From positions 310,001-374,000 of the forward strand of contig CANNCO010000001.1 in the NCBI GenBank assembly GCA_947503175.1: a stretch of 64,000 nucleotides of DNA, read 5' to 3'. This document shows, one piece after another, positions 1 through 9,099 of this stretch. The DNA is from an uncultured Paracoccaceae bacterium (GTDB lineage Bacteria; Pseudomonadota; Alphaproteobacteria; Rhodobacterales; Rhodobacteraceae). Under the pieces are notes generated by a model. The model saw only the letters and a program-made list of their open reading frames with translations. It did not search any database and was not told where the DNA came from. Position 1 is the stretch's first letter; the number at the start of each line of letters is the position of its first letter. The translations under genes were made by a program, and so were the position numbers.

Positions 1-194
1 CAGCCGCCACCTGCAAAGGCGACATATGCGATGAGGACCATGAGAAGGGCGAAGGCGATTTTCTGCATCATGTCAGATCCCTGTTCCGCATCCGTCGAAG
101 GCCCGCCCATGGTGGTGCGCAACCCGGCCCAGACAACCGAGACCACGGCGACAAGCGCCGCGACAAGAAGTACCGCCAATACAAGCCTTTGCAT
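1..194 (-). CDS. Small two-helix membrane protein, 3' end outside the window
   Basis: Starts at the ATG complementary to 192-194 and runs off the left edge, so at least 64 residues are visible. Residues 1-25 form a hydrophobic helix beginning MQRLVLAVLL. A short polar stretch with a TMGGPSTDAEQGSDMM loop follows, then a second helix (about 44-62) ending in AYVAFAGGG. An AAAGG lies about ten bases before the start. It reads in the same direction as rluB, 132 bases downstream of it. Small proteins of this kind are common in Rhodobacteraceae, but I know of no assigned function. Confidence 0.6.
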   Translation of the reverse strand, partial: MQRLVLAVLLVAALVAVVSVVWAGLRTTMGGPSTDAEQGSDMMQKIAFALLMVLIAYVAFAGGG

Positions 195-326
195 GGGATG
201 AGCCTTTCACCAATTCCCCCTTAACAATATAGGCGCGTCCGGCTTTCGATACCACAGGGGCGGTGGTCTGGTCACGCAGCTTGTGGATCGGCGGCAAGCC
301 CTTGTCAATATTGGATAAACCAGGGA

Positions 327-1145
327 TCAGGGGCCTTTTGGCCCGGTTTTTCCCCGCGTAGGACGGCGCGGCAGGCGGCGCTTCGGCTTTGTTTGCGCCT
401 CGCGGGGTTCAAGACCCAGCTGGTCGGCAAGGACGCGGGCGCGCACTTCTTCCACCGCCCCCGGTTTGAGGTCGCCCAGCCGGAACGGGCCATAGCTGAC
501 CCGGATCAGGCGGTTCACGACAAGGCCCAAAGCCTCCATCGCGCGGCGAATCTCGCGGTTCTTGCCTTCGCGGAGCGCGACCGTGATCCAGGCATTGGCA
601 CCTTGCTGGCGGTCGAAGGTGATGGTCATCGGCTGGTATTTCACATCGTCGACGGTCAGACCCTTGCGGAGCGGCTCGAACGTTTCGTCCGTGGGCGTGC
701 CTTTCAGGCGGACGCGGTATTTGCGCAGCCAGCCTGTCGACGGCAGCTCCAGCTTGCGCTTGATGCCGCCATCATTGGTCAGAAGCAGCAGACCTTCGGA
801 GTTGAGGTCAAGCCGTCCGACCGAGACGACGCGGGGCATGTCTTCGGGCAGGGCGGCAAAGACGGTGGGACGGCCAAGCTCGTCCTTTTCCGTCGTCACG
901 AGGCCCGTAGGCTTGTGATAGAGCCAAAGGCGCGGTGGCTCGGGGGCCTCGACCGGTTTACCGTCGGCGGTGATCCTGTCCGCCGGCGTCACGTTCAGGG
1001 CCGGGCTGTCGATCACCGTGCCGTTCACCGCGATGCGGCCCTCGGCAATCATCGCCTCGGCCCCCCGGCGCGACGCGATGCCGGCGCGGGCAAGGACCTT
1101 GGCGATGCGGTCGCCGGGCGGGGATTTCGGTTCAGGTATGGCCAT
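327..1145 (-). CDS. rluB: Ribosomal large subunit pseudouridine synthase B (RsuA/RluB family)
   Basis: 272-residue RsuA/RluB/RluE/RluF-family enzyme that isomerises a uridine in 23S rRNA to pseudouridine. An N-terminal S4 RNA-binding domain (ending RIAVNGTVI) precedes the catalytic domain. The family signature GRLDLNSEGLLLLTNDG carries the catalytic Asp, and GKNREIRRAMEALGL is the second conserved block. The tail (KPKRRLPRRPTRGKTG) is strongly basic, as often in RluB. An upstream in-frame start at 1313 exists, but the ATG at 1145 is preceded by AAGGGGG and starts where family members start. It is divergent from tadA with 73 bp between them. RluB (U2605) is favoured over RsuA (16S), but sequence alone cannot fully separate them. 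Confidence 0.9.
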   Translation of the reverse strand: MAIPEPKSPPGDRIAKVLARAGIASRRGAEAMIAEGRIAVNGTVIDSPALNVTPADRITADGKPVEAPEPPRLWLYHKPTGLVTTEKDELGRPTVFAALPEDMPRVVSVGRLDLNSEGLLLLTNDGGIKRKLELPSTGWLRKYRVRLKGTPTDETFEPLRKGLTVDDVKYQPMTITFDRQQGANAWITVALREGKNREIRRAMEALGLVVNRLIRVSYGPFRLGDLKPGAVEEVRARVLADQLGLEPREAQTKPKRRLPRRPTRGKTGPKGP

Positions 1146-1218
1146 GGACCCCCTTAGCCCGCTGTGCGGCCGGAGGGAAGCGGGTTGAGCGGGATCGCGG
1201 GACAGGGCATGAGGGGCC

Positions 1219-1686
1219 ATGACCTTTGCACCCCATATGGATCTGGCCCTGGACGAGGCCCGTGCCGCCGCCCTGCGCGGCGAGGTGCCCGTGGGGGCGG
1301 TGATCGTGGACAAGGGCGGGGCGGTGATCGCGCGGGCCGGAAACAGGACGCTGGAATTGCGCGATCCGACGGCCCATGCGGAGATGCTGGCGATCCGGGC
1401 GGCCTGTGCGGCGCTGGGATCGGAACGGCTGACGGGATGCGCGCTGTTCGTGACGCTGGAACCGTGCCCGATGTGTGCCGCGGCAATCTCGGCTGCACGG
1501 CTTCAGCGGCTGGTTTACGGGGCGGCGGACCCGAAATCGGGTGGTGTCGGGCAGGGGCCGAAAGTGTTCAGCCATCCCCAGGCGCACCATGTGCCGGAAG
1601 TGATCGACGGGATCGGCGCGGGGGAGGCCGGTGCGCTGTTGCGGGATTTCTTTGCAGGGCTGCGGGGGAAACCCGGGGCTACATGA
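1219..1686 (+). CDS. tadA: tRNA adenosine(34) deaminase TadA
   Basis: 155-residue zinc-dependent deaminase that converts the wobble adenosine of tRNA-Arg(ACG) to inosine. The zinc and catalytic motif is HAE (residues 53-55, Glu55 as proton shuttle), with the second half PCPMC (Cys83 and Cys86) in LEPCPMCAAAI. Length is normal for the family. The start has a GAGGGG a few bases upstream. The 3' end overlaps the convergent DUF59 gene by 8 bp. A general cytidine/guanine deaminase is the alternative, but the motif spacing and size match TadA. Confidence 0.93.
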   Translation: MTFAPHMDLALDEARAAALRGEVPVGAVIVDKGGAVIARAGNRTLELRDPTAHAEMLAIRAACAALGSERLTGCALFVTLEPCPMCAAAISAARLQRLVYGAADPKSGGVGQGPKVFSHPQAHHVPEVIDGIGAGEAGALLRDFFAGLRGKPGAT

Positions 1687-2044
1687 AGCCCAGTTCTAGG
1701 CGGGCTTCGTCGGTCATCATGTCCATCCCCCAGGGCGGATCCCAGGTAATCTCCACATCGACTGTTTTGACGCCCGGCAGGGGTTCGATCGCCTCGGCCA
1801 GCCAGCCCGGCATTTCACCGGCAACGGGGCAGCCCGGCGCGGTGAGGGTCATCACGACGCCGACATTGCCTTCGTCAGAGATATCAATGGTATACACGAG
1901 GCCGAGGTCGTAGATATTCACCGGAATCTCGGGATCGAACACGCTGCGGCAGGCCTCGACCACATTGTCGTAAAGCGGGTGTTCGGTGGTCGACGGGCGG
2001 ATGAGAGGCGTGCCCTCTAGCTGGTCGGTCGGTTCGGCGGTCAT
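1679..2044 (-). CDS. SUF-associated iron-sulfur assembly protein (DUF59/MIP18 family)
   Basis: 121-residue single-domain DUF59 protein of the SufT/YitW/PaaD-like group, which helps assemble or transfer Fe-S clusters. The family features are seen: DPEIPVNIYDLGLVY, then TLTAPGCPVAGEMP with the conserved cysteine, then ITWDPPWGMDMM and the typical ending EARLELGFM. In many alphaproteobacteria this gene lies near suf genes; here none is visible and it stands between tadA and a lipoprotein gene. AGGGGA lies upstream of the start. I leave the gene symbol empty because sufT is used for several subfamilies. Confidence 0.88.
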   Translation of the reverse strand: MTAEPTDQLEGTPLIRPSTTEHPLYDNVVEACRSVFDPEIPVNIYDLGLVYTIDISDEGNVGVVMTLTAPGCPVAGEMPGWLAEAIEPLPGVKTVDVEITWDPPWGMDMMTDEARLELGFM

Positions 2045-2070
2045 ATCGGATCGTCCCCTAAACTTGAGTG

Positions 2071-2100
2071 AATATATAAGGATTAATCACCGACCGTCCA
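2071..2100 (-). promoter_or_regulatory. Possible sigma70-type promoter for the DUF59 gene
   Basis: On the minus strand TGGACG is followed after 16 bases by TATATA (TATATT with an 18-base spacer). It lies in an AT-rich 69-bp gap between the upstream lipoprotein gene and the DUF59 start at 2044. The -35 is a poor match, so this rests mostly on the -10. Confidence 0.3.
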
Positions 2101-2113
2101 GTGGGGCGTCACA

Positions 2114-2953
2114 TTACTCTGAAACACTGTCGCTAAACCGCGCCGCCGCGCTGTCGAGGGCTTGTATTTCAGTTTTGGCATCTGGGCCGCTTGGATCATT
2201 GGCCGCACGGGGCGAGGCCTTTACCGTCGTAATCGTAAGTTTGTGCTTTACAGTACGCGGGTCCCCGCCAGCTATCGAAAATGCGTATTTTTCCGTGTTG
2301 GATTTCTGTCGGTTCAAGGTCAGGGAGCCGTCGACCGCCTCGACGATCTCAAATTCAACCGAATAACTAGCGGACTTAGGTTGCTGAAGGTCGCTTGTAT
2401 CCGAAGCAACAAGCACGACGGCGTTCACCCAATCCCGAAGGCCCAAACCGGGCTGAATGCGGTTTTCGAATGTGCCGCTCGCGGAGGATTGATTGCATGG
2501 CTGTAGATTGGATGACAGCAACACCGTCACATAATCCATCGTGCGGGTCGATTTCCGGCTGCTTTTCGCATTTCCTGCGAACGAGATCGATCCAAAGCTG
2601 ACTGGGACGCTTAGGGTGATACCGCCGCTTGAGTCCGGCTGATCAATGACTGTCAGGGACATTGTGACGTCGATCCATTGACGCGACAGCTCCCGAATTC
2701 GTTCCAGCCTCCTTCTCCGGTCATTTTCGGATGTGATCGACGCGCGAAGCGATGCAGGCAGGTCCTGATCTGATACTTCCAGCACAGCTCTGTATGCGAG
2801 TTCCAGTTCGCATTTCATCGATGTGAAAATATCCGTCGCGTGGATTACATCTTCCTCAATGTCACTCATCGCGCGATTGGTGGTGTCCAGAGATGCACAT
2901 CCAGACAGAAGAACCACCGCGATTGACGCGGGTGCAGCGAATCCGAGTTTCAT
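2114..2953 (-). CDS. Putative lipoprotein of unknown function
   Basis: 279 residues. The N terminus MKLGFAAPASIAVVLLSGCA is a lipoprotein signal with lipobox LSGC, so the mature protein should be lipidated at Cys19. After it come a helical, charged segment (SDIEEDVIHATDIF, later RRRRLERIRELSRQW) and a beta-rich part with repeated hydrophobic/polar alternation. I recognise no domain. Base composition is visibly less GC-rich than in tadA or tgt, and codon choice is more relaxed, which fits recent acquisition or weak expression. The flanking 195 bp up to tgt is also AT-rich. Confidence 0.7.
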   Translation of the reverse strand: MKLGFAAPASIAVVLLSGCASLDTTNRAMSDIEEDVIHATDIFTSMKCELELAYRAVLEVSDQDLPASLRASITSENDRRRRLERIRELSRQWIDVTMSLTVIDQPDSSGGITLSVPVSFGSISFAGNAKSSRKSTRTMDYVTVLLSSNLQPCNQSSASGTFENRIQPGLGLRDWVNAVVLVASDTSDLQQPKSASYSVEFEIVEAVDGSLTLNRQKSNTEKYAFSIAGGDPRTVKHKLTITTVKASPRAANDPSGPDAKTEIQALDSAAARFSDSVSE

Positions 2954-3127
2954 TGTTCAGTCCCCCCAAAGTACTTTCAGCCAGCCGCGATCATGGCCGG
3001 ACCAATGGAATAACTGCTCAAAAATTGCCTCTGAATATGTTGGCACCTTTAGCGGATATTGCCCAAAAATCAACAATCCTGACGGGTGGTAATCCCAGTT
3101 CACCAACGGGTCTTTGCAATTAACTGA

Positions 3128-4276
<1,149 letters not shown>

Positions 4277-4725
4277 CCCGGACATGGGAAATGGGGGCTG
4301 AGCGATTGCCTGAGGCACCGCCAGCCGACCCTCAAAGCGCGTCCAATTCCGGGCCTGGCGGATATTGGCACCGCGATGGAAACGAACCGGCAGCGTCGCC
4401 GATGACGCCTGCGCAACGTGTCTGTATGCCCTCTTAAGGGCCTTTGCTACGCGGGGCCGCATCGCGCCTGATTGCGATAGCCGGATCTCCCATGGCGGAA
4501 AATTCATTCATTTTGCGCGCTTATCTGCACCCGCAACGGCCTGCGGCGGGTTCGAACTGCCCTGGCAGGTGCCTGTAACCGCCGATAGGGCAAGTCTCGG
4601 GGGCCATGGCAGAGGGTGTATCTGCCCGCAAAAAACCGCGATCACTTTAACGATTCCTGCGTTTCCGACCTTGCCCCGCTGTGCGCTTGGCGTCAGAGTT
4701 GCCGCAAAACCGCGCCAGAACGGCG
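4277..4725. other. Non-coding stretch between tgt and the lon promoter
   Basis: About 450 bases without a credible gene. Open frames here lack ribosome-binding sites and family resemblance. It contains one small hairpin (see 4428-4441) and a GGTTCGAAC near 4550 that looks like a tRNA T-loop, but its flanks do not pair. I see nothing else in it. A small RNA cannot be excluded. Confidence 0.5.
4428..4441 (+). terminator. Weak terminator-like hairpin after tgt
   Basis: GCCCT-CTTA-AGGGC, a 5-bp perfect stem with a 4-base loop followed by CTTTGCT. It is 150 bases past the tgt stop and has only a short T run, so function is uncertain. Confidence 0.25.
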
Positions 4726-4754
4726 CTTGATCAGGACAGATTACACCCCATTTA
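4726..4754 (+). promoter_or_regulatory. Heat-shock (sigma32/RpoH) type promoter of lon
   Basis: CTTGAT (4726-4731), a 14-base spacer, then CCCCATTTA (4746-4754). This is nearly the classical sigma32 consensus CTTGAA-N13-15-CCCCATnTA. It lies about 80 bases before the lon start, which agrees with lon being a heat-shock gene in proteobacteria. Confidence 0.75.
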
Positions 4755-4832
4755 CTTGGGCCAAGACAGGAAAAGACCAAAGGTCGCCAACGACTGGGGC
4801 CTGTGTCTTTTGCCTTAGAGCAAGGAAACCAT

Positions 4833-7244
4833 ATGACCGAGCAAATCAGCCAAACTTTCCCAGTGCTGCCGCTTCGCGACATCGTTGTGTTCCCCCATAT
4901 GATCGTGCCGCTTTTTGTCGGGCGTGAAAAATCGGTGCGGGCGCTTGAGGCCGTGATGTCGGACGACAAGCAGATTCTGCTGTCCAGCCAGAAGGACCCT
5001 TCGGTGGACGATCCGACCGAAGACGGAATTTTCAGAACCGGCGTTCTGGCCAATGTATTGCAGCTTCTAAAGCTGCCCGACGGCACCGTGAAGGTGCTGG
5101 TCGAAGGCCGCGTGCGCGTTCAGATCACCGAGTTCTTCCCCAATGACAGCTATTTCGAGGCCGCGGCCATTGAACTGATGGAAGAGCCGGGCGAGGGCGA
5201 TGTTGTCGAGGCCCTGATCCGGTCCGTCGGCGACGAGTTCCAGCGTTATACGAAGGTGAAGAAGAATATCCCCGAAGAGGCGATGGTGGCCGTGGGCGAG
5301 ACCCGCGAACCGGAGCGTCTGGCCGACCTTGTGGCGGGCCATCTGGGTGTGGAAGTCGAACAGAAGCAGGAGCTTCTGGAAACGCTGAGCGTGGCCGAGC
5401 GGCTTGAGAAGGTCTATGGCCTGATGCAGGGCGAGATGAGCGTTCTGCAGGTCGAGAAAAAGATCAAGACCCGCGTCAAAAGCCAGATGGAGCGGACGCA
5501 GCGCGAATACTATCTGAATGAGCAGATGAAGGCCATTCAGAAGGAGCTGGGCGATGGCGAGGACGGCTCGAACGAAATCGCCGAACTGGAAGAAAAGATC
5601 GCCGAGACCAAGCTGTCGAAGGAAGCGCGCGAGAAGGCGGATGCGGAGCTGAAGAAGCTCAAGAACATGTCGCCGATGAGTGCCGAGGCGACGGTTGTTC
5701 GGAACTATCTGGACTGGATGCTGTCGATCCCGTGGGGCGTGAAATCCCGCGTGAAGAAGGATCTGGGCCGGGCCGAGAAGATCCTTGATGACGACCATTA
5801 CGGTCTTGAGAAGGTCAAGGAGCGGATCGTCGAGTATCTGGCCGTTCAGCAGCGGTCGAAGAAGCTGCGCGGGCCGATCCTGTGTCTCGTGGGACCGCCG
5901 GGTGTGGGTAAGACCAGCCTGGGCAAGTCGGTCGCGAAGGCCACGGGGCGCGAGTTCATCCGGATTTCGCTGGGTGGCGTGCGTGACGAGAGCGAGATTC
6001 GCGGTCACCGCCGGACCTATATCGGGTCGATGCCCGGCAAGATCATTCAGGCGCTGAAGAAGGCGAAGACGACGAACCCGCTGATCCTTCTCGATGAGAT
6101 CGACAAGATGGGGCAGGATTTCCGGGGCGACCCGGCGTCGGCCATGCTTGAGGTTCTGGACCCCGAGCAGAATTCGACCTTCGTCGATCACTATCTTGAG
6201 GTCGAATATGACCTGTCGAACGTGATGTTCCTGACCACGGCGAACTCCTATAACATGCCGGGGCCGCTTCTGGACCGGATGGAGATCATTCCGCTGGCGG
6301 GCTACACCGAGGATGAAAAGCGCGAGATCGCCAAGCAGCATCTGATCGAAAAGCAGGTGAAGAACCACGGGCTGAAAACGTCCGAGTTCGAGCTAACCGA
6401 TGAGGGGCTGACCGACATCATCCGCTATTACACCCGCGAGGCGGGCGTGCGGAACCTTGAGCGCGAGATCGCTAAGCTGGCGCGGAAAGCGGTGACGAAG
6501 ATCATCAAGAAAGAGGATGAGAAAGTCGTCGTAACGCCCGACAAGCTTGAGGATTTCCTGGGTGTCAGGCGGCACCGCTACGGGTTGGCCGAGAAGGATG
6601 ACCAGATCGGTGTTGTCACGGGTCTGGCCTGGACATCCGTTGGTGGCGACCTGTTGTCGATCGAAGCCCTGCGGCTTCCGGGCAAGGGCCGGATGAAGAC
6701 GACCGGTAAGCTGGGCGATGTGATGAAGGAATCCATCGACGCGGCATCGAGCTATGTGCGGTCGATTGCGCCGAAGATCGGGGTGAAGCCGCCATCGTTC
6801 GACACGATCGACATCCACGTGCACGTGCCCGATGGGGCGACGCCGAAGGACGGACCCTCGGCCGGTCTGGCGATGGTGACATCCATCGTGTCGGTTCTGA
6901 CGAAAATCCCGGTGCACAAGGATATCGCGATGACGGGCGAGGTTTCGTTGCGCGGCAATGCGATGCCCATCGGCGGGCTGAAGGAGAAGCTGTTGGCGGC
7001 GCTCAGGGGTGGTATCAAGACGGTGCTGATCCCCGAAGAGAACGCCAAGGACCTGCCGGAGATCCCGGATAACGTGAAGGAGGGGCTGACCATCATCCCC
7101 GTCGGTCACGTGTCCGAGGTTCTGAAACACGCGCTTGTGGACACACCGGAGCCCATCGAATGGGACGAGGCCGCCGAAGAGGCCGCGGCTGCGGCGCGCG
7201 CGGCGGAACGGGCCAGTTCAGGGGTGCCGCCGGTGGCACACTGA
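4833..7244 (+). CDS. lon: ATP-dependent protease Lon (LonA)
   Basis: 803-residue cytosolic AAA+ serine protease that degrades misfolded and regulatory proteins. The N-terminal LON substrate domain begins at FPVLPLRDIVVFP, and a coiled-coil region follows near residues 190-280. Walker A is GPPGVGKTS (about 352) and Walker B LLDEIDK. The protease domain has the catalytic Ser in PKDGPSAG (about 675) and Lys in GGLKEK (about 717), so both catalytic residues are present. An in-frame start at 4803 exists, but the ATG at 4833 has AAGGAA just upstream and gives the usual N terminus. It is monocistronic: RpoH-like promoter before it, strong terminator at 7268 after it. Confidence 0.98.
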   Translation: MTEQISQTFPVLPLRDIVVFPHMIVPLFVGREKSVRALEAVMSDDKQILLSSQKDPSVDDPTEDGIFRTGVLANVLQLLKLPDGTVKVLVEGRVRVQITEFFPNDSYFEAAAIELMEEPGEGDVVEALIRSVGDEFQRYTKVKKNIPEEAMVAVGETREPERLADLVAGHLGVEVEQKQELLETLSVAERLEKVYGLMQGEMSVLQVEKKIKTRVKSQMERTQREYYLNEQMKAIQKELGDGEDGSNEIAELEEKIAETKLSKEAREKADAELKKLKNMSPMSAEATVVRNYLDWMLSIPWGVKSRVKKDLGRAEKILDDDHYGLEKVKERIVEYLAVQQRSKKLRGPILCLVGPPGVGKTSLGKSVAKATGREFIRISLGGVRDESEIRGHRRTYIGSMPGKIIQALKKAKTTNPLILLDEIDKMGQDFRGDPASAMLEVLDPEQNSTFVDHYLEVEYDLSNVMFLTTANSYNMPGPLLDRMEIIPLAGYTEDEKREIAKQHLIEKQVKNHGLKTSEFELTDEGLTDIIRYYTREAGVRNLEREIAKLARKAVTKIIKKEDEKVVVTPDKLEDFLGVRRHRYGLAEKDDQIGVVTGLAWTSVGGDLLSIEALRLPGKGRMKTTGKLGDVMKESIDAASSYVRSIAPKIGVKPPSFDTIDIHVHVPDGATPKDGPSAGLAMVTSIVSVLTKIPVHKDIAMTGEVSLRGNAMPIGGLKEKLLAALRGGIKTVLIPEENAKDLPEIPDNVKEGLTIIPVGHVSEVLKHALVDTPEPIEWDEAAEEAAAAARAAERASSGVPPVAH

Positions 7245-7267
7245 CCCTCGGCATTGATCAAAGTTGA

Positions 7268-7293
7268 AACGGCGCCTTCGGGCGCCGTTTTTT
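7268..7293 (+). terminator. Intrinsic terminator of lon
   Basis: AACGGCGCC-TTCG-GGCGCCGTT: a 9-bp perfect stem with a stable UUCG tetraloop, followed directly by more T residues (six in a row at 7288-7293). It starts 24 bases after the lon stop. Confidence 0.93.
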
Positions 7294-7367
7294 GCGGCGG
7301 GGGCTGGGACCGGATCGCAAGAGTGCTAGAACGGGTGCGAAACCGGGGTTTGCACGGATGCGCTGAG

Positions 7368-7760
7368 ATGAAACTGAAACGGCTGGATCATGTGAACATC
7401 CGGACCGCCCGGCTGGACGTTCAGATCGCGTGGTACGCGGCGGTGCTGGGCCTGACGAGCGGGCCGCGCCCTCCCTTCGGCTTTCGGGGCGCGTGGATGT
7501 ATCTGGGCGATGCGCCCATCGTGCATCTGGTGGAGGTGGCCGATGAGCCGCGCTCGGTCGAGCCGAAGATCGAGCATTTCGCGATATCAGCGGAGGGATT
7601 GCCTGCGTTTCTGGAACGGCTTGAGGCGAATGACGTGACCTATTCCGTCGATCCGGTGCCCGAGTTCCCGATCGTGCAGGTCAATCTTCGTGATCCCGAT
7701 GGAAACCACATTCACGTGGATTTCGCGGCAGAGGAACACGCCAGTCCGGGCGCGGGTTAG
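7368..7760 (+). CDS. VOC family (glyoxalase/bleomycin-resistance fold) protein
   Basis: 130 residues. It opens with KRLDHVNIRTARLDVQIAWY, the typical first beta-alpha unit of a vicinal oxygen chelate domain with a metal-ligand His. The second module ends DPDGNHIHVDF, the usual closing motif with a conserved His. One full VOC domain is present. An ORF extending to 7254 would run through the lon terminator, so the ATG at 7368 is preferred. The substrate cannot be told; lactoylglutathione lyase and dioxygenase relatives share the fold. Its stop overlaps the convergent Hint-protein gene by 4 bp. Confidence 0.82.
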   Translation: MKLKRLDHVNIRTARLDVQIAWYAAVLGLTSGPRPPFGFRGAWMYLGDAPIVHLVEVADEPRSVEPKIEHFAISAEGLPAFLERLEANDVTYSVDPVPEFPIVQVNLRDPDGNHIHVDFAAEEHASPGAG

Positions 7761-8980
7761 CGGGGCCCTGCCGTGAACCGGGACGGTGTCGATCTGAAGG
7801 CGGAGAGAAGCGGGCGCTGGTTCAGCCGGTGACGCTCCATCATGCGGCGCACGCGCCGGGCGCTGGGAAACTCGCGCGCGGCTGTTGGTGTTGCCGCCTT
7901 GTTCAGAACCTTGGGGAACAGGGCGCGAATCTCGTCCCGTGCCGCGTGACCGACGGATGAGAGGGTGACTTCGCCCAGATAAAGGCTTTCGGCCGGCGTG
8001 CCGTTGACCATCAGGATTTCGTGCTGGTCCAGCAGTACATGGAAGTAGTCGACGCCATCGGTGCCCCCAAGCTGTTCGACACCGGGCAGGGGCAGAAGCG
8101 CCTTGGCCGCCAGAAGAACCTCGGGCGCGTCAAACATACGGCAGGTGATCGGCGAGGCTGCAAGGACCCGATGCTGGGGTGAGAGGATCAGGTCGGTCGC
8201 GGGCCGTCCGTCGCCAAGCGCGCCCGCCCGGATCAGGATCGGACGAAAGGCCGGGCGTTGTGCCAGTTCGGTGGGCGAGAGATGCCGCATTCCCAGCCAG
8301 CGCACCAGTTGTGGCCCGTGATCGAGCGTCGTGACCAAGTCGCCCGTGTTGAGCGTTTCCACCGGTTTTTCACCCTCGGGCGTCAGGATCAGTGTGCCGC
8401 GGGCAAAGCAGATCGGGCCGCCTGTGCCCGGCGTGGCCGGACCGCCCTCGACCAGGTTGCCTTCGGCGTCGCGCAGGACCGCAACACCGTTGGGAAGGTT
8501 GGTGCTGATCGATTCCGAGCCGACGAGGTTGGTGCCCGGAAACCCGGATGGCAGGGGCGAGACCTGGGGCGGATCGCCATAGCTGATCTGAAGATATTCG
8601 CCGGTATTCGTATCGACGAGGTAGAGTGTGTCGAATTTCTGGCCCTCGCCATCCTCGAGGAACCCGCCATTGGCGTTACTGTCGGGGAAGCCGGCGTCGT
8701 AGAAGCCCGGTGGTTCGGCCCCGTCATACTGGCCGACCACCGTGGCGGTGCCCCTTGCCGGAATGGTGTCGCCACCCTGAAACTCATAGAGCAGGCCGCG
8801 TTTCGCGCTCCAGACCTCGACCCCGCTGAGGTCGATGGCCGATCCGCTTGCCGACTGGATTTCGATGAATTCGTCGGCCTTGTTCGCGCTGCCATCACCA
8901 TCGGTATCGAACGCATTGGTCCCGGCGTTGTCGCCGAGAAATTCGCTGATGAACAGGCCGTTGGACAGGAAAACCGGCAC
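7757..8980 (-). CDS. Lamin-tail-like and Hint_2 domain protein
   Basis: 407 residues. Residues 6-125 resemble a lamin-tail (LTD) beta-sandwich: LFISEFLGDNAG, then DTDGDG (a calcium-loop-like motif), DEFIEIQSASG and DLSGVEVW. A Gly/Pro linker leads to a Hint_2 autoprocessing domain from about residue 190: CFARGTLILTPEGEKPVETL with the nucleophilic Cys191, and near residues 315-335 LDQHEILMVNGTPAESL. Hint_2 domains cleave or rearrange at the N-terminal Cys; this one ends the protein rather than splicing it. There is no signal peptide, which with the Asp/Gly-rich loops suggests type I or another non-Sec route (inference). A CtrA-type box lies 38 bases before the start. Confidence 0.85.
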   Translation of the reverse strand: MPVFLSNGLFISEFLGDNAGTNAFDTDGDGSANKADEFIEIQSASGSAIDLSGVEVWSAKRGLLYEFQGGDTIPARGTATVVGQYDGAEPPGFYDAGFPDSNANGGFLEDGEGQKFDTLYLVDTNTGEYLQISYGDPPQVSPLPSGFPGTNLVGSESISTNLPNGVAVLRDAEGNLVEGGPATPGTGGPICFARGTLILTPEGEKPVETLNTGDLVTTLDHGPQLVRWLGMRHLSPTELAQRPAFRPILIRAGALGDGRPATDLILSPQHRVLAASPITCRMFDAPEVLLAAKALLPLPGVEQLGGTDGVDYFHVLLDQHEILMVNGTPAESLYLGEVTLSSVGHAARDEIRALFPKVLNKAATPTAAREFPSARRVRRMMERHRLNQRPLLSAFRSTPSRFTAGPR

Positions 8981-9018
8981 GAGGGGGCCTTTCCGAGAAT
9001 CGCATTCGTGTTTGTCGG

Positions 9019-9034
9019 TTAACAGGACGTTAAC
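9019..9034 (-). promoter_or_regulatory. CtrA-type binding box upstream of the LTD-Hint gene
   Basis: TTAA-N7-TTAA followed by C (TTAACAGGACGTTAAC), the exact full CtrA consensus. It is also a perfect inverted repeat, CGGTTAAC and GTTAACCG around AGGAC. It lies 38 bases before the ATG at 8980, a normal place for a CtrA-activated promoter. Because of the symmetry another dimeric regulator is possible. Confidence 0.6.
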
Positions 9035-9099
9035 CGATTGCGATAATTGTCGATATATTTGAGTTGTTTCCTGCGGTTTCGGGCGGGAACCCGCGGGCG

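Noticed and set aside
4546-4570. GGTTCGAAC resembling a tRNA T-loop
   Set aside because: The five bases on each side do not pair, and no acceptor or anticodon stem can be built around it.
4365-4730. 121-residue open frame upstream of lon
   Set aside because: No ribosome-binding site, low-quality composition, overlaps the sigma32-like promoter and resembles nothing known.
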